Assembly: GCA_009829735.1 (NCBI GenBank)
Contig: CM020619.1
Span: 25,817,554-25,881,553, forward strand
Length of the DNA stretch: 64,000 nucleotides
DNA from: Pyropia yezoensis
Taxonomy: Eukaryota > Rhodophyta > Bangiophyceae > Bangiales > Bangiaceae
Reading direction: 5' to 3'
Position 1 is the first letter of the stretch, and every line of letters begins with the position of its first letter. Positions 20,991 to 32,425 of this stretch are shown here, one piece after another. Below the pieces are notes generated by a model. The model did no database searches. It was not told where the DNA came from and saw only the letters and a list, made by a program, of their open reading frames with translations. Position numbers and translations under genes: made by a program.

Positions 20991-23196
20991 GAGGGGGAAA
21001 GCAGAGAGCAGGCCTGGCAAGGCACACCACGAGACAGTGCACGCGACACGAGATGGCGGAAATGCCAATGTTCTACCCGCAACGGGGTTGGAAGGGGGAC
21101 AGGCTCGCGTAGGCCACCGGTCACGGGGCCGACCCTGCTATGAGGCATCTTTCTGATGAGAACAGAACCGCACTCGGAGCATCCTCTTGCAGATGGTCCG
21201 CGTTCCGCTCCCGCGGGGATTCGCCAACTATGGCTCTTTCACAGCTATTCATCTGGTGCACGTGCCTCACGCCGCTGGGCTCAACAGCGGGGAGACCGCC
21301 ACCATCACGGCAACGAGGTGGCTGCCCGCCGTTTGCCCATCAACCACGACCGACGCCGCGCCAGACGGCCAGGGACCCACCGTGGAGTCCCTGGTGCGCC
21401 GCAAGGCTCAGCGGCGAACAGTACACGAAAGTCGTAGGACCGAACAGCTGCTGCATGACCGGTGCTTGCCTCCACCATCTGCTGGTCGCCTTCCAAGCTA
21501 CCGCGGGCAACACGTCAACCCCCGCCAGCTGGCGACGCCTTGGGCATCAGGGGCGTGGGAGGGTGCCGACGAGTTTGCACGGCACGCGCAGTGGTGGCAG
21601 CGGCCGCAGTCAGATGTCTTGGAGTTTGCAGGCGATGGCCACCGCGGCACGCCGAGGATGGCGGTAGGCGCGTCATGGATGGCGGCCGGCATTTAGAGGA
21701 TGGCTTTGGTCGCGTCAAGGATGGCCATAGGCGTGTGGGAGGATGGCTACAGGCGCTGCCAGACAACGACCGCCACAGCGCCCATTCGACACGGAAGAGG
21801 AGCCAGTGACGGCCGGTGGGCCGCTGAGGGGGCGACCGAGACGCGGAAACACCACGATTGCGGGTCGCGTCACGTGTCTCTGCATCTGGCTTGGGAGATA
21901 CCGGAGTCTACCGTACCGCGCGCCGCCAGCAGCCACGGGGAGTCCTCTCTGTGGCGGCGTGACCCGCGCGGCCCAATTACGTCGGAGTGAGTGGGCTAGA
22001 CCGCTGCCATCGAGCCTTGCGAAGGGGTCCCTAAGGATAACTACACTCACAAGATTGTCAGCGCTCGTCTCCACCAATCGGCGGCGCGGAGAGACGCTCA
22101 GACGGCAGCGCAACCAGCAAATTCAAAATTCCTGACCACCCTCGGCTACGCTGCGGCTGCATCTGGACCAACAGCGCGCCTCCTCCTCGCCGCCGTCGCC
22201 GCCGCCGGCTGCCCCATCCGCTTGCTCCCTTTCTGTGTGACCAACCCATTGTGGGCAGCCGTTGCGTGAGTGGCAGAGGCAGCCGCCGAGCGGGGACGTG
22301 TTGAACAGCGGGTCTCTTTGGAGGGGGGGGGTGCGGGGCGCCTGGTGCCTGCCAGGCCCACAGTGGAGTCTCGCGGGCCGCCGACGCCGACGTGTGTTTG
22401 GCCGTCCTTCCCTGGCTCTACCGACTGGTGGCCTGCCGACGGCGCGACGGAGAGAGGGGCGAGGGGGGGCGGTGGGGTGGCTTTGACCCGACCGGTGCCT
22501 GCAGGCGGCTTGCCTCGACGGTCTTTCAGAGTGCGGACGCGCGCGCCACGCCAAGGTCCTCGCCCCACGTCAGCCGCCCCCCACACCCCTCCCTCCCCCG
22601 CCGCGACGCCCACCTACTGCAGGCAGAGCCCCGCGCGGTGCGTGCAGTGTCCGCGCCACGCTCGCCACGTGCACCGTATGGTGCACGACGCTTTGGCAGC
22701 TGAGTCACGAGCGGGGCGGGGGAGCGGGCGCATCGGCGGTTAACCACCGCACGGTGCTGCGGGGGTGGCCTGCCGGTCGTCAAGCCGACCGGGGGGCCCC
22801 GCCCCGTTCTCCGCCTCGCCCGTGCCGACGACCGCGGCTGCACCCAAGGCCTCTCACCCGCCTCTCTTTTCACCTTCCTCCCCTTGCTGCTGGTCACTCC
22901 CCACCCTCCAACTTCGCTGAGTTGCTTCACATTGGCCCCCTTTCGAGTCGTACCACCCGGGAAAGCCGTGACCACCACACTATCGTGGCCGCAGTCCGGT
23001 CTGTCTACCTGGCAGCTCGGCGACGTCGCTCGTTCTCACCTCGTCTTTTTCGGACTGCCACTTCACTCGTTCGATTTCCCCCGCCGCCGCCGCAGTAAGC
23101 GGTCTCCTCTGCATCCTCCATTCCGTCACCCGCCCGTGCACTAGGTTCTCTGCTTCTCCTGCTGCCCGTGAGCGCCCTTGTCCCCTTCCCTCGTGA
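20991..23196. other. Intergenic; no convincing gene
   Basis: Many overlapping frames on both strands without motifs. It contains a short ~21-bp tandem repeat (21634-21760) and, at the right end, the presumed promoter and 5' UTR of the trehalose-phosphatase gene. Confidence 0.4.
21634..21760. repeat. ~21-bp imperfect tandem repeat
   Basis: Six imperfect units anchored by GGATGGC occur at 21634, 21658, 21679, 21700, 21721 and 21743. The spacing of mostly 21 keeps one reading frame open, giving a repeated Asp-Gly-x-x-Arg-Val pattern, but the surrounding DNA shows no gene. Confidence 0.6.
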
Positions 23197-24838
23197 ATGT
23201 GCACAGCGTCAGCCGAGCTGGGATCTCCCGAACGGCCGCGCCCCGCGGCGCAGGCCACCCCCTCCGACTATGTGCCATCGGCGTCCCCCCCTAAGCGCCT
23301 TTCGGCCGACTACTCGGACCCCCTCAGCGACGCTTCAGAGGTGACGCCCGTCTCGGGTGACGACCGCGTATCCGCACCGACCCCTGCAGGACCTCCGGCC
23401 TCCGAACCGTCGGTCGTCATGGGCGCAGGGGGCGCGCCGGACGCGGCCGCGTCGGTCACCGCTGTCGACGACGGTCGGGGTGAAGCTGGCGGAAGCGGTC
23501 GCAATGGATGCGGCATCGCGAACGGGGGCACTGATGCATTTAGCATAGACGGCACCTCGGACGATGGCGTGTGGGCACTGGGGGTGGAGCCGCTCGAGCA
23601 GGCGCCCCCAGAGACAGTGGGACAGAAGAACCCCATGCAGCTTCCTCTGGCGCTTGATCGCCTTGGCACGCTCCAGGCGGCATTGGATGCAGGCCGTCGG
23701 CGTCCTGTCTTTTTTCTCGACTACGGTGCGTCTTTCTTGTGGAAGGGGGAAGTGTGATGTGGGGGTGGGCGGCGGCATACGACTCCACTGAATAAGCCAC
23801 GTATTTTTGTTGTCGTGTTCAGCAGTTTGCTTCGCTCTTTTTCTGATGCTTTGGTATTCTTTTTCTGACCCAACGTGTACCGCGGTGCTGCTGCTGCATG
23901 CCTGATACTGCGGTGATGGTGCTGTGCCACTTCTTCTCTGCTGGCCACCTCTTTTCGCACCACATGGTGACTGTGGTCGCGGTGCAACACTTCTTATCAC
24001 AGACGGCACCCTGACTCCGATTGTGAAGGACCCCGACTCTGCGCTGCTCAGCGATGAAATGAGGGGTGTGCTGTCGGAGGTGGCGACCCTCTTCCCGACA
24101 GCCATTGTCAGCGGGCGCGGCCGCATCAAGCTGCAGTCTCTCATTGGACTGCACGACCACCAAGGGTTGTACTATGCAGGCAGCCACGGCTTTGATATAT
24201 CAGGCCCGATGGGCGGGGACGATTCCCTCCGGCGAAAGGTGGCGTCCGAGACGCTGCCAGTGCTGAAGCGAGCTTCTTCACAGCTGGTCGCTACTGTCGC
24301 AGACTTTTCGGGCTCCCAGGTGGAAAACAATGAGCTAGCCGTGTCGGTGCACTACCGGAACCTGGTGGATAAGCAGCAGCTGCCGGCGCTGGAGAGTCGC
24401 GTTGACGGCGTCCTTAGTGACCATCCCGGCCTGTCCAAGCACCACGGCAAGTGTGTCTTTGAGCTGCGCCCTCAGAGCAACTGGCACAAGGGCAAAGCCG
24501 TCGAGTATCTTCTTGACGCGTTGGCTCTGGGCGGTCCCGACGTGTTGCCCATTTACATCGGTGATGATATCTCGGACGAGGACGCGTTTGCAGCCCTTCA
24601 CGGCCGCGGCCTGGGTATCATTGTCATGAGCGACGCGGACGTGACTGAGTACCAGGCGAACGGGCACCCTGGCGGTCGTCGCACTGCTGCAACGATGCGG
24701 CTGTGCAACACGGACGACGTGCGGCGCTTCTTGGGCGCCTTTGCGGCCGCGGGCCGGTCGGGGCGTTGCACTGGGCCGGGTGTGCTGCCAGTGGATAGTG
24801 TTCCCCCAACCGCGGCGGTCAAGCATGGCAGCGACTAG
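23197..24838 (+). CDS. TPP: Trehalose-6-phosphate phosphatase (HAD superfamily)
   Basis: Two exons, 23197-23725 and 24003-24838, flank a 277-bp phase-1 GT-AG intron (GTGCGT donor, TTATCACAG acceptor). Splicing joins LDY to DGTLTPIVKDP, the HAD motif I of trehalose phosphatases, and gives 454 residues. The nucleophile is the first Asp (about residue 175), the acid/base the second (177). Other landmarks are TAIVSGRGRIKLQSLIGL, YYAGSHGFDI, NWHKGKAVEYLLDAL and the metal-binding GDDISDEDAFAAL. The first ~140 residues are Ala/Pro/Ser-rich and probably disordered. The enzyme dephosphorylates trehalose 6-phosphate. No synthase domain is fused, so this is a stand-alone TPP. The start at 23197 is the first ATG of the frame. 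Confidence 0.92.
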
Positions 24839-25448
24839 GAGTGGCGGCATGGTACTGAACTGTGCTTCGCGGCTCGCAGCCACGCTCCGGGGCCACCTTG
24901 GCGCACCGCTAGGCGGAGCACGGAACGGCCAGGTCTCCCCGTCGCGACTCATGTCGCTGCCCAGAGGACGCAACCTCTGTTTCGGCTCGCAGCACGTGCC
25001 TTTGGTTGGCGTGTGGTGTGTGGTGTGTGGTTTGTCTTTTTCTCTTTCTCTTTCTTTCTGTGTGTGGATGTGTTGTATTTTGTTGTCTCTTTGTCTGCTG
25101 CTCCCACATACCTGTTGTTGGCCCTCACCCCAGGTAGACACTACCAGGCTGTTGCAGCGGTCTAGAATTCTCTTTTCGTGACCGCGTAGGCCCCCACGGG
25201 CAACCGTTCACGCTCGCGTCGCCGGCTGCCCTCGACTTCTGCAGCATGCCCAGCACGCCCTGACCAACGGTAGTGCCTCTTGACGCGCGCAGCGCGACCA
25301 AACCCCCCGGAGAAGTATTTCAGCTACCGATACATTGTTCTCCCGTGTTTCGTGTGCAGCTCTATGCGGCCTTGCTCTCTCGGGTCACATGCTGAAGCCT
25401 TGCACCCGCGACCAGCGCGCTCCCGTCTTCAATCTCCCCCCGGCGCCT
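24839..25448. other. Intergenic between convergent TPP and ISCA2 genes
   Basis: Contains a GT-rich and pyrimidine-rich low-complexity stretch at about 25010-25090 (TGTGTGG and TTTCTC runs). No gene is seen; it should hold both 3' UTRs. Confidence 0.5.
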
Positions 25449-26174
25449 TCACTCCTTGGCTGCAAACGATACACCACACCCACACCCCGCCTCTGCATTG
25501 TCATTGTTGCGCACGCAAAAGGCCTGGCGCACCAGGTTCTCCTCCCAGTCGACCACCGCACCACGCACATATGGAAGAGAGAGGGCATCCACGACAAGTG
25601 TCGCCCCATTCTCTGCAACAATCACAATATCTTCCACGTCCTCGTCATCCACGTCGACTCCTCTGGTCTCTGTCGCCTCCCCATCACGCCCCGCCCCGCC
25701 GTCAACACCTTCCAAGGAAAAATTGTACACGAGGCCCGCACAGCCGCCGCCGTCCACAGACAGGCGGAGAGTCGGGAACCTCGCCGCGCCATCACTGTCG
25801 CCGCCGGCGCGGGAGGCGAGGTCCCTCAAGCGCGCCGCCGCAGAGGCCGACAGCCGTACCGGCGGTGTGGACACCGCCGCCGTCATGTCACTCCCATCAG
25901 CCGACCGGCCAGTTTTCACGGCCATTAGGTTAGAGGCGTCATGAATGGGGCCCGGAGCACCCGCCGGGGAGACGGGCGGCGCCGCGGCGACAGATGGAGG
26001 GGGTGTACCCACAGGAACCGTTACCGCAGCCAGAGGGCGGGCGGCGGCGGCGGTCGTGAGACATGAGGCTGCCGAGGTGGCGGAGAGAGCAGCGGTGCGA
26101 AATAAACCAGGAGGGCCACCGCACCGGGAACGTAGAAGAGCGGCTAGCGGCCTCGTCAAGCCAGAAAGGGGCAT
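25449..26174 (-). CDS. ISCA2: ISCA2-type iron-sulfur cluster assembly protein, mitochondrial
   Basis: Minus-strand single-exon gene of 241 codons. The first ~60 residues are rich in Ala/Arg/Leu/Ser without acidic residues (PLAALLRSRCGGPPGLFRTA), a mitochondrial-type presequence. From residue ~106 there is an A-type carrier domain: VRLSASAAARLRDLA, LRLSVDGGGCAGLVYNFSL and GAVVDWEENLVRQAFCVRNN, ending in AGCGCGVSFAAK. The three ligand Cys are at about 145, 231 and 233 in the usual arrangement. ISCA2 acts with ISCA1 and IBA57 in making mitochondrial 4Fe-4S clusters. An acidic insertion (about residues 158-184, rich in Asp/Glu/Gly) lengthens the loop after the first Cys strand compared with animal ISCA2. 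Confidence 0.9.
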   Translation of the reverse strand: MPLSGLTRPLAALLRSRCGGPPGLFRTAALSATSAASCLTTAAAARPLAAVTVPVGTPPPSVAAAPPVSPAGAPGPIHDASNLMAVKTGRSADGSDMTAAVSTPPVRLSASAAARLRDLASRAGGDSDGAARFPTLRLSVDGGGCAGLVYNFSLEGVDGGAGRDGEATETRGVDVDDEDVEDIVIVAENGATLVVDALSLPYVRGAVVDWEENLVRQAFCVRNNDNAEAGCGCGVSFAAKE

Positions 26175-28503
26175 GATAAGGCCACCCTGAGAGCAGAGAC
26201 AGAAAAGAAGTCAGGCCCAAGACAAGGGCAAGCCCCTCCCTGTGGGTGATAATAAGCCCGGGCGTCGACGTGACCGCCGCGGTGGAAATGACGTGCAGGA
26301 TGGGGGCTGCGGGCTCGTTGCAGAATGCACGAGTTGGAAGGACGGCCAAAGCAGCAGCTGCAGCACGTACGGTCTGTGACACGCGACACGGCCCACGACA
26401 CGACCGTTGTCTTGACCCGGTCGCCTGGGAACAAATACTTTACAATTACATCACGACATTTCGATACACCGAAAACTCGAGCTCCAGCGGTACTCTGGAT
26501 GGGCAGCTGGCCACGTTGACGGACTTCACGGCACCCCAATAGTTTATGCGACGGGTCCGCCGAATACATGATATGCGAATATATTGTCTTCGTTCGAGCG
26601 CATACTTTTCCTGCATTGCCGTTTTGTGATGTAGACTGCAAAGCTACATAAGCTTATGTCGTGACTGGATAGTAGGAAATATGTATGAGCGACGTCGTGC
26701 GGCAAACATAATGCGGGCACTGGCGTGCAAGTCTACGTCTGGTCTTTCGTCGCAAGCGCCTGTTTGTTGTTTTCCTGGGAGGTTTTATTTGTTCTCTGCA
26801 CATCCCCCCGCCCTCCCTGCCCGCCCAGCGCGCATGGTGCTACTGGACGAAGAACTACGCGAGCCCTACAAAAGTGACAACAGGAGCCAGGAAACGCACA
26901 CATGTGCGCGACGAGAGGGTGACCGACAACACAGTACATCAGTGCCACCCCATCGTCACAGAAGAAACACAACGTCGATGCCCCTCAGCGCCCACATACC
27001 CGCCGTCACACCCCCTACACTAAGCCATACCCGCAGGTCTCGAGGCATCCTTACCATATTGCGCGAGCGTGCATGATGAGGTGGGTATGGTGCGTCAAAT
27101 CCATAGGAGCGGCAAGCGCTGGCATAACTGACATATCACAGCAAAAGAACGGACAAAAGCAAACAGGCACGGTCCCCCCCATGGCGTGCAACTCTCCCCT
27201 CGGCAGCCTCGTCCCCATGCCATCAGCGCGGCGCCGCGGGCCCTCCCATCACCCCCCCCCGCCCCGCTCGACACCACTACCACCCCCCAGCCGCTCATCT
27301 CTAACCCCCTCGGCTACACAGACCAGTCTGCTCCCCCCAGGCGCGGTCACCTCATCGAGCGTCGCCGCTGCCGCCGCTGCTGCAGCGGTTGCCGCTGGCG
27401 ACCCACTCCCACAAAAAAGGCGGCGACGGCAGCGCGCAGACGGCACCGGTGATACAGGAGGGGGGGGCGGCACGCATGATGGCGGGGACGCGCTGAGGTA
27501 GCCGAGGTAGATGAAGATGTGGCCAGCAAAGTGGGGAAATGAGGCGTGGTGGGGGAGGCGAAAGGAGCTCATGGCAGGCAATCCTAGGAGAGATGGGGAG
27601 AAGAAGGGAGGCGAGGGGACGAGACGGGGGAGGGTGGGGGGCCGGTGAAGGGGGCAAGAGAAGGTGGCATGGCTTGAAAGGACGGGAGGTGAAGGAGGAC
27701 GGTTTGTAGACAGGGTGACGACGTGAAGAGGGATCCAGGAGGGGGGGTACGGAGCGCACGCGACCACTTGGATTTCTGCGTTAATGGTCCACAGGAATGC
27801 TCGATGCCAATAATGTCGCATTGCAGGGGAAGGAGTGTTGACTGACCCACCACCTGGCGGCCACAGGCGAGCGGAGTGGAATTTATCGCGTGAAGAGAAA
27901 AACATGTCCTAAAACAACCACTGTACGGTATGTTTCCCCCGATCATGTATTAATTTACCCCGCTGATTTCGAAACGGGGTGCAGTGTGGCGAACTCCACG
28001 GCAGAAGCGCCGTCAAGCGCCACGGCAGCAGAGATGACGACGGCATCCACTCAAGCAAAGGCAAGACGGTGATGTCCGGAGGTTCCCACCTGTCGATGAG
28101 GCCGCACTGTTCCTTGATACGGACGTCCAGTCGACAGTGAACTCGAGGCGAACATTTCCCATCCAAACGACGGCTCCCCAGGCGGCATGCCACGAGGAGT
28201 GTCCGTGCGGCCGGCACTCAGCACCATGGCCGTGGTGTGGGTCGAGACACCACTTGTCGTCGTCTAGGGCGATGTGCTCAAGAGAAACCCGTCAATGTGG
28301 TCATAAGTCCGGAAAACGTGAGAATCGTCGGCATGGTCCCGTCCAGCACATACACCCTCACCCTCCATGAGCACCCAGTAACTCAAGTTCCGCTGCTGTT
28401 TCCACCCCGAAGCGACAGTGACCTCAAAGCATACACTGCCCCCAAGTGACAGACACCCGTCCTCCTCCAACACTACATCAAATCCTCCAAGAAGAAACTG
28501 ACC
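26175..28503. other. Intergenic; no convincing gene
   Basis: Upstream flank of ISCA2, then repeat-derived DNA (26528-26650 matches 34782-34910). There are purine-rich tracts at 27590-27730. A minus-strand frame at 27249-27905 is open but has only Pro/Ser/Ala-rich composition. Nothing else is supported. Confidence 0.4.
26528..26650 (+). repeat. Dispersed repeat R2, copy 1
   Basis: Resembles 34782-34910 in the same orientation, including a shared core GCATTGCCGTTTTGTGATGT followed by ACTGCAAAGCT with one difference. It is of unknown origin and not coding. Confidence 0.65.
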
Positions 28504-30268
28504 TCATCCAGCACTCCGCAGGCGGTCGAGAACGGTCTTGATACGCGCGACACCCTCGAGCACCTCATCATCTTCCCCCACGTAGCTGAGACGCAGGTAA
28601 CCCTCCCCTCCAGGACCAAAGTCCGTGCCCGGCAGCACCGCCACACGCCCTTCTTCAAGCAACATCGACGCGAGCTCAGCGGCGGTGTAGCCCCACTCAC
28701 TGAAAGCAGACACGTCGGCCCAGACGTAAAACGCACCGCCCGGCACGGCAGCAGATACCCCCTCGATGGCGTTAAGGCCCGTCACCACCGCGTCCCGCCG
28801 ACGGCGATAGTCGGCGCGCATCCCCTGCAGCGCAGCGTCCTCCCCATTGGCCAGGCCGACCAACGCTGCCACCCCCGCGTGCTGAACAAAAGTGGCAGTG
28901 CATCCAACGGCGTGAACCAACAGGAGCGACATGCGGTCGGCCAGGTATGGGGGACAGACAGCGTACCCCAGACGCCACCCAGTCATCGCAAAAGTCTTTG
29001 AAAACCCGTCAACGAGCACGGTCCGTGCGGCCATGCCCGGAAGGGAAAGCATGCTTGTGTATGGGGCCTCTCCCGGCTGGCCTTCGTAGACTAGCCCCGA
29101 GTAGATCTCGTCACTAAGCACAAACGCATCAGCCTCGATGGCTACCGCCGCGACTGACTCGCAGGCGGCTCGCCCAAGCACACACCCGGTCGGGTTGCCA
29201 GGTGAGTTGACGATAATCGCCACACAGCGGCCAGCTTCGCCGCGGGCAGCGCGGCGCAGAGCAGGGATGTCATAGCCCGCAGGCCCCACGGGTACGCGGA
29301 TGGGGACACCGCCGGCAAGCGACACGGCGGCCGCATAGCTGGGAAAGCCAGGGTCGGGGATAATGACCACGTCGCCTGGCGCTCGGACAAGGGCCAGGAG
29401 CGCAAGAAGGAGTCCCGGCTTGGCGCCCGGTCCCACTACGACCTGTTCGGGGTGGACGTCGACCCCACGGGTGGACGACACGTGCGCCGCGATGGCAGCG
29501 CGAAGGGCAGGGATGCCGGCGGGGGGGGAGTACTTGGTGGCTCCCGCCGATAGAGCCGCAATCGCCGCAGCGGTTATATGGGGAGGGGTCGGATAGGACG
29601 GTTGTCCTATCTCCAGGTGCACAACTGGGGGGCCAGGGGACTTTGCAATGTCAGCCGCGCGGGCCATCATGGCGTAAGCACCTGGCAGGCGGAAATGCCG
29701 AAGAAGAGAGCGCAGACAGGTCGAGCAGCGGAGCGGGGAGGAACACAGAGGAAAGCAGGAACTAGTAGGTTAGAAGGGTTAGAAAGTGCTCTCAAGAAGG
29801 CCATGTAAAAGAGAATCAGCCACAGTGCCACCAGTACGAATCAGAAATGGAGAGAAAAGATGAGACGCCGGCAGCATCACCGCCGTGGCGCAGCCGTTGG
29901 TCATAACAGCGCGCCAGCCAGAACAGACACGGACACCTCTGCAAGCCCTGAATGAAAAGACCCAGACAGCTCTGACGGTGACGTCCCCACATTCTTGATA
30001 GTACACGTCGTGCAGGCCCCGCCAGCCTACCTTCATTCTCCAGTGCTTCCACCGCCGGCGAAAAGTGATGCACCTCCACCCCCGACCGCGACACGGTCAC
30101 AGGCGGCGCGCCCGCTCCACCTTCAGCCGCATTCATTCGCAGACGACCGGCGGAAGCGCGGGAAGCGACAACAGCAACACTGGCGCGCCGCCGCCCCGCT
30201 GAGCCGCCCGTCGCAAGAGGGTGCACAGCCGCCGGCCAGCCGGGGACGGACGGCGCAAAAGCCGCCAT
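28504..30268 (-). CDS. Class I/II PLP-dependent aminotransferase with organelle-targeting exon
   Basis: Minus-strand gene with two coding exons, 30268-30031 and 29681-28504, and a 349-bp phase-1 GT-AG intron (GTAGGC donor, TGCCAG acceptor). Splicing yields 471 residues and joins SPAVEALENEG to AYAMMARAADIAKSPGP, a natural N-terminal helix for this fold. The first ~60 residues (PSVPGWPAAVHPLATGGS, then Arg/Ala/Ser-rich) look like a plastid or mitochondrial transit peptide. Fold-type I landmarks are HLEIGQPSYPTPP, NSPGNPTG, the DEIYSGLVYEG segment, the PLP-binding Lys in DGFSKTFAMTGWRLGY (about residue 308) and YLRLSYVGEDD near the end. Substrate specificity cannot be set from sequence. Bacterial-type aspartate or aromatic aminotransferases are the nearest relatives I can suggest. 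Confidence 0.88.
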
Positions 30269-30602
30269 CAAAATGTTGCTCAGACAGCAGGGGAAGAAGG
30301 ACAAGGACAAGAGTAACAAGCGGTGAGAGGAACAGAGGATGGCTTGAGGCTCGCACGGCCTTGATGTGGCAGCTGCGAGGCAGGAACCAGGGACGGGGGC
30401 GAGGCGTCGAGTCGGAGGTGGACGGGTTCGCTGAGACAGGGTCCGTTCAGCAGAGCTGTCAGCCAGGCTTGTGCCGCCATTAGCTGCAGTTGCTGTGGCC
30501 CAATCAAAAGGGACGTTTCGCCAGATGCACTGAGGTCGACCGAGATGCACAAATGTGTCATCGAGGTAAAGCATGGATAAGTGTGAGAATGTTGACAAAA
30601 GA

Positions 30603-30674
30603 AGGCACAACTGGGATTCGAACCCAGGATCTTATCATTACGAGTGACACGCTTTACCCCTAAGCCATTGCGCC
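30603..30674 (-). tRNA. trnT-CGU: tRNA-Thr (anticodon CGT)
   Basis: Read on the minus strand, 72 nt fold into a full cloverleaf. The acceptor is GGCGCAA/TTGTGCC with one G-T pair and discriminator T. The D arm is GCTT/AAGC. The anticodon stem is TGTCA/TGATA around loop CTCGTAA, so the anticodon is CGT (reads ACG). The T arm is CTGGG-TTCGAAT-CCCAG. No intron and no encoded CCA. A T-rich run follows the gene, as for RNA polymerase III termination, and GGTTCGAATCC is a good B box. Confidence 0.95.
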
Positions 30675-32302
30675 ATCTGCTGATCGTTTGCCACGCAACC
30701 TATTCTTATAATCACTTGACGCACTCTTGCTGCCAACGGGGCCGGTGGAGGAGCGTGATGCGCTTCGCGCCTGCAACATATGGCATCAAAAGATTAAAGA
30801 GGGCGGTGTGGGCTCTGTCGGTAAGCGGTTGGCGGTTCCGTAGGGTGGCTTCCCTCTGCGTGGTGGTCCAGAATGGGGGTGAGCGCTCGCGGGGAGGGTG
30901 ACGAGAAGGCAGCTGCGCCGTGCTCAGCCGCCCGCGGGCGGGCGGCGGCCGCCTCCCGCCGCTGCGCCTTGATGTCACAAGGTAGCCCCTGCGGCGCATG
31001 AACCCCGCCTTCTCTTCTGCGCCCCCCGCGGCACGCTGGTAGCACCTTGAGTCAGTTACGCAAAGTGACAAATTTGCACCCAGACTGACATCTGATCTCA
31101 CCACCCGTCGCCCCCCCCCGTCGAGTCCTACTACCCCTGTTTACAATGAAGAAGTGCACCCTGCGGAACGTGAGGCACACCGCTGTGCTCCCCAGACCTT
31201 GCGCTCTGTGCCCATGTGTTTTTTTCTGGAAAAAAATTGATCGTAGGCCACGCATGGTCATCATCCATACAGAAGCAGAAGTACGCGCACGTCCGTCGCC
31301 CGCCCCATGATCTCCGCACCACCAGGCACCGAAGAGCAACACCACTCACCATGATACCTCCCTGTGCCTATCCTGCTTCTGTTCGTCAACAAAAAAAACG
31401 GTGGGCATCGGTTGTATGTTGCCCTGTGGAGCACTCCTTCACGACGTAGGAACTAAAAGCTGTAGTGTTTGAGCCCCCCCCCTCATCGCCAAGAGAAGGA
31501 CAGCAACCGGGCGGTAGCATGGCCCTAACTAAAGCTCTGTGTCCCTGCGAGCTTGCAGGTACACAAAACTGCTGTGCCGGTATCCCGATGTGCTCCCAGG
31601 GGCGGGGTTTCGCTCGCGCTGGGACCCCTCTGCCGCAGCGTGTGCCCATGAAAAGAAGTGGATCCTCACAGAACAGACCACCCCCCATGAGCTCAGGACC
31701 TTCCGCGGAGTCCGTACAGTCTTTCTCCATTGCGGTGACATCCTTTCTTGGGCACGGCGTCTATTGACCAATGCAGGTCGACCGACCTCTACGGTGCGAT
31801 CAACGCATGTGTCAGCACTCGATCGTTGTCACCGACCAATCAGAGGGCGGAATCAAGTTACAATCTTTGGGCTTACGGTCGCCAGAAAGGGTGCCCAACA
31901 ATGGAGAAAGACTGTATGAGCAACTGGTGCCAAAAGGTTCAGTCAGAGGACGTCCACGACTGGGTGGGGATATGTGGATAGAAGACCTCACGTTCCTCCC
32001 TACGGGAAAAACGCTGGATGATGAGTCACATTGACTGCCGGATGAGTCACCTCTAATTTATTGGCCACGATATTCGACTAATCCGCGAGGGACAATAATT
32101 CGGCGGGCCGCCGTGCGTGGTGCAGGGTGCGGAGAGGCTTTTCGTGGAAGGGGTGAGGTGCGCGCGTCTGCCAAGTGCAAGGAGCGTCGACCCCCCCCAG
32201 ACCGTACGTCCTCCCCCTCCCTGCGGGGCACAACCCCTCCCCCGGCCGTCTCCCTGTAAGGATTTACCCCCTAATCCCATGCCTCATACCTAAGGGATAA
32301 TT
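30675..32302. other. Intergenic; no gene seen
   Basis: No frame with protein-like features. It holds an 18-bp perfect inverted repeat (31709-31726 and 31900-31917). Two ATGAGTCA octamers occur at 32021 and 32042. Confidence 0.4.
31709..31917. repeat. 18-bp perfect inverted repeat enclosing ~170 bp
   Basis: TACAGTCTTTCTCCATTG at 31709-31726 is the exact reverse complement of 31900-31917. No target duplication was found, so this may be chance, a fold-back or a decayed terminal repeat. Confidence 0.6.
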
Positions 32303-32425
32303 GTGGCAAAAACCACTCGCACACACGGCACCCAAGTTGGGGCGGTGCGCAAGGGCTGCCTCCTGTGTCGGGGGAACCGGAAGAAGTGCAAGTCCCACAC
32401 ACGCTGTCCCTGTTGTGGGGCAATC
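32303..32425 (+). repeat. Dispersed repeat R1, left half of the interrupted copy
   Basis: Aligns with about 5541-5659. In frame it reads KGCLLCRGNRKKCKSHTR followed by C-P-C-C, a fuller version of the zinc-ribbon-like motif. It is cut at CAATC by the LTR at 32426 and continues at 33299. Confidence 0.75.

Noticed and set aside
27249-27905. 218-codon minus-strand frame
   Set aside because: Pro/Ser/Ala-rich with homopolymer runs; a short stretch near HIFIYLGYL looks protein-like but is too short to support a gene.
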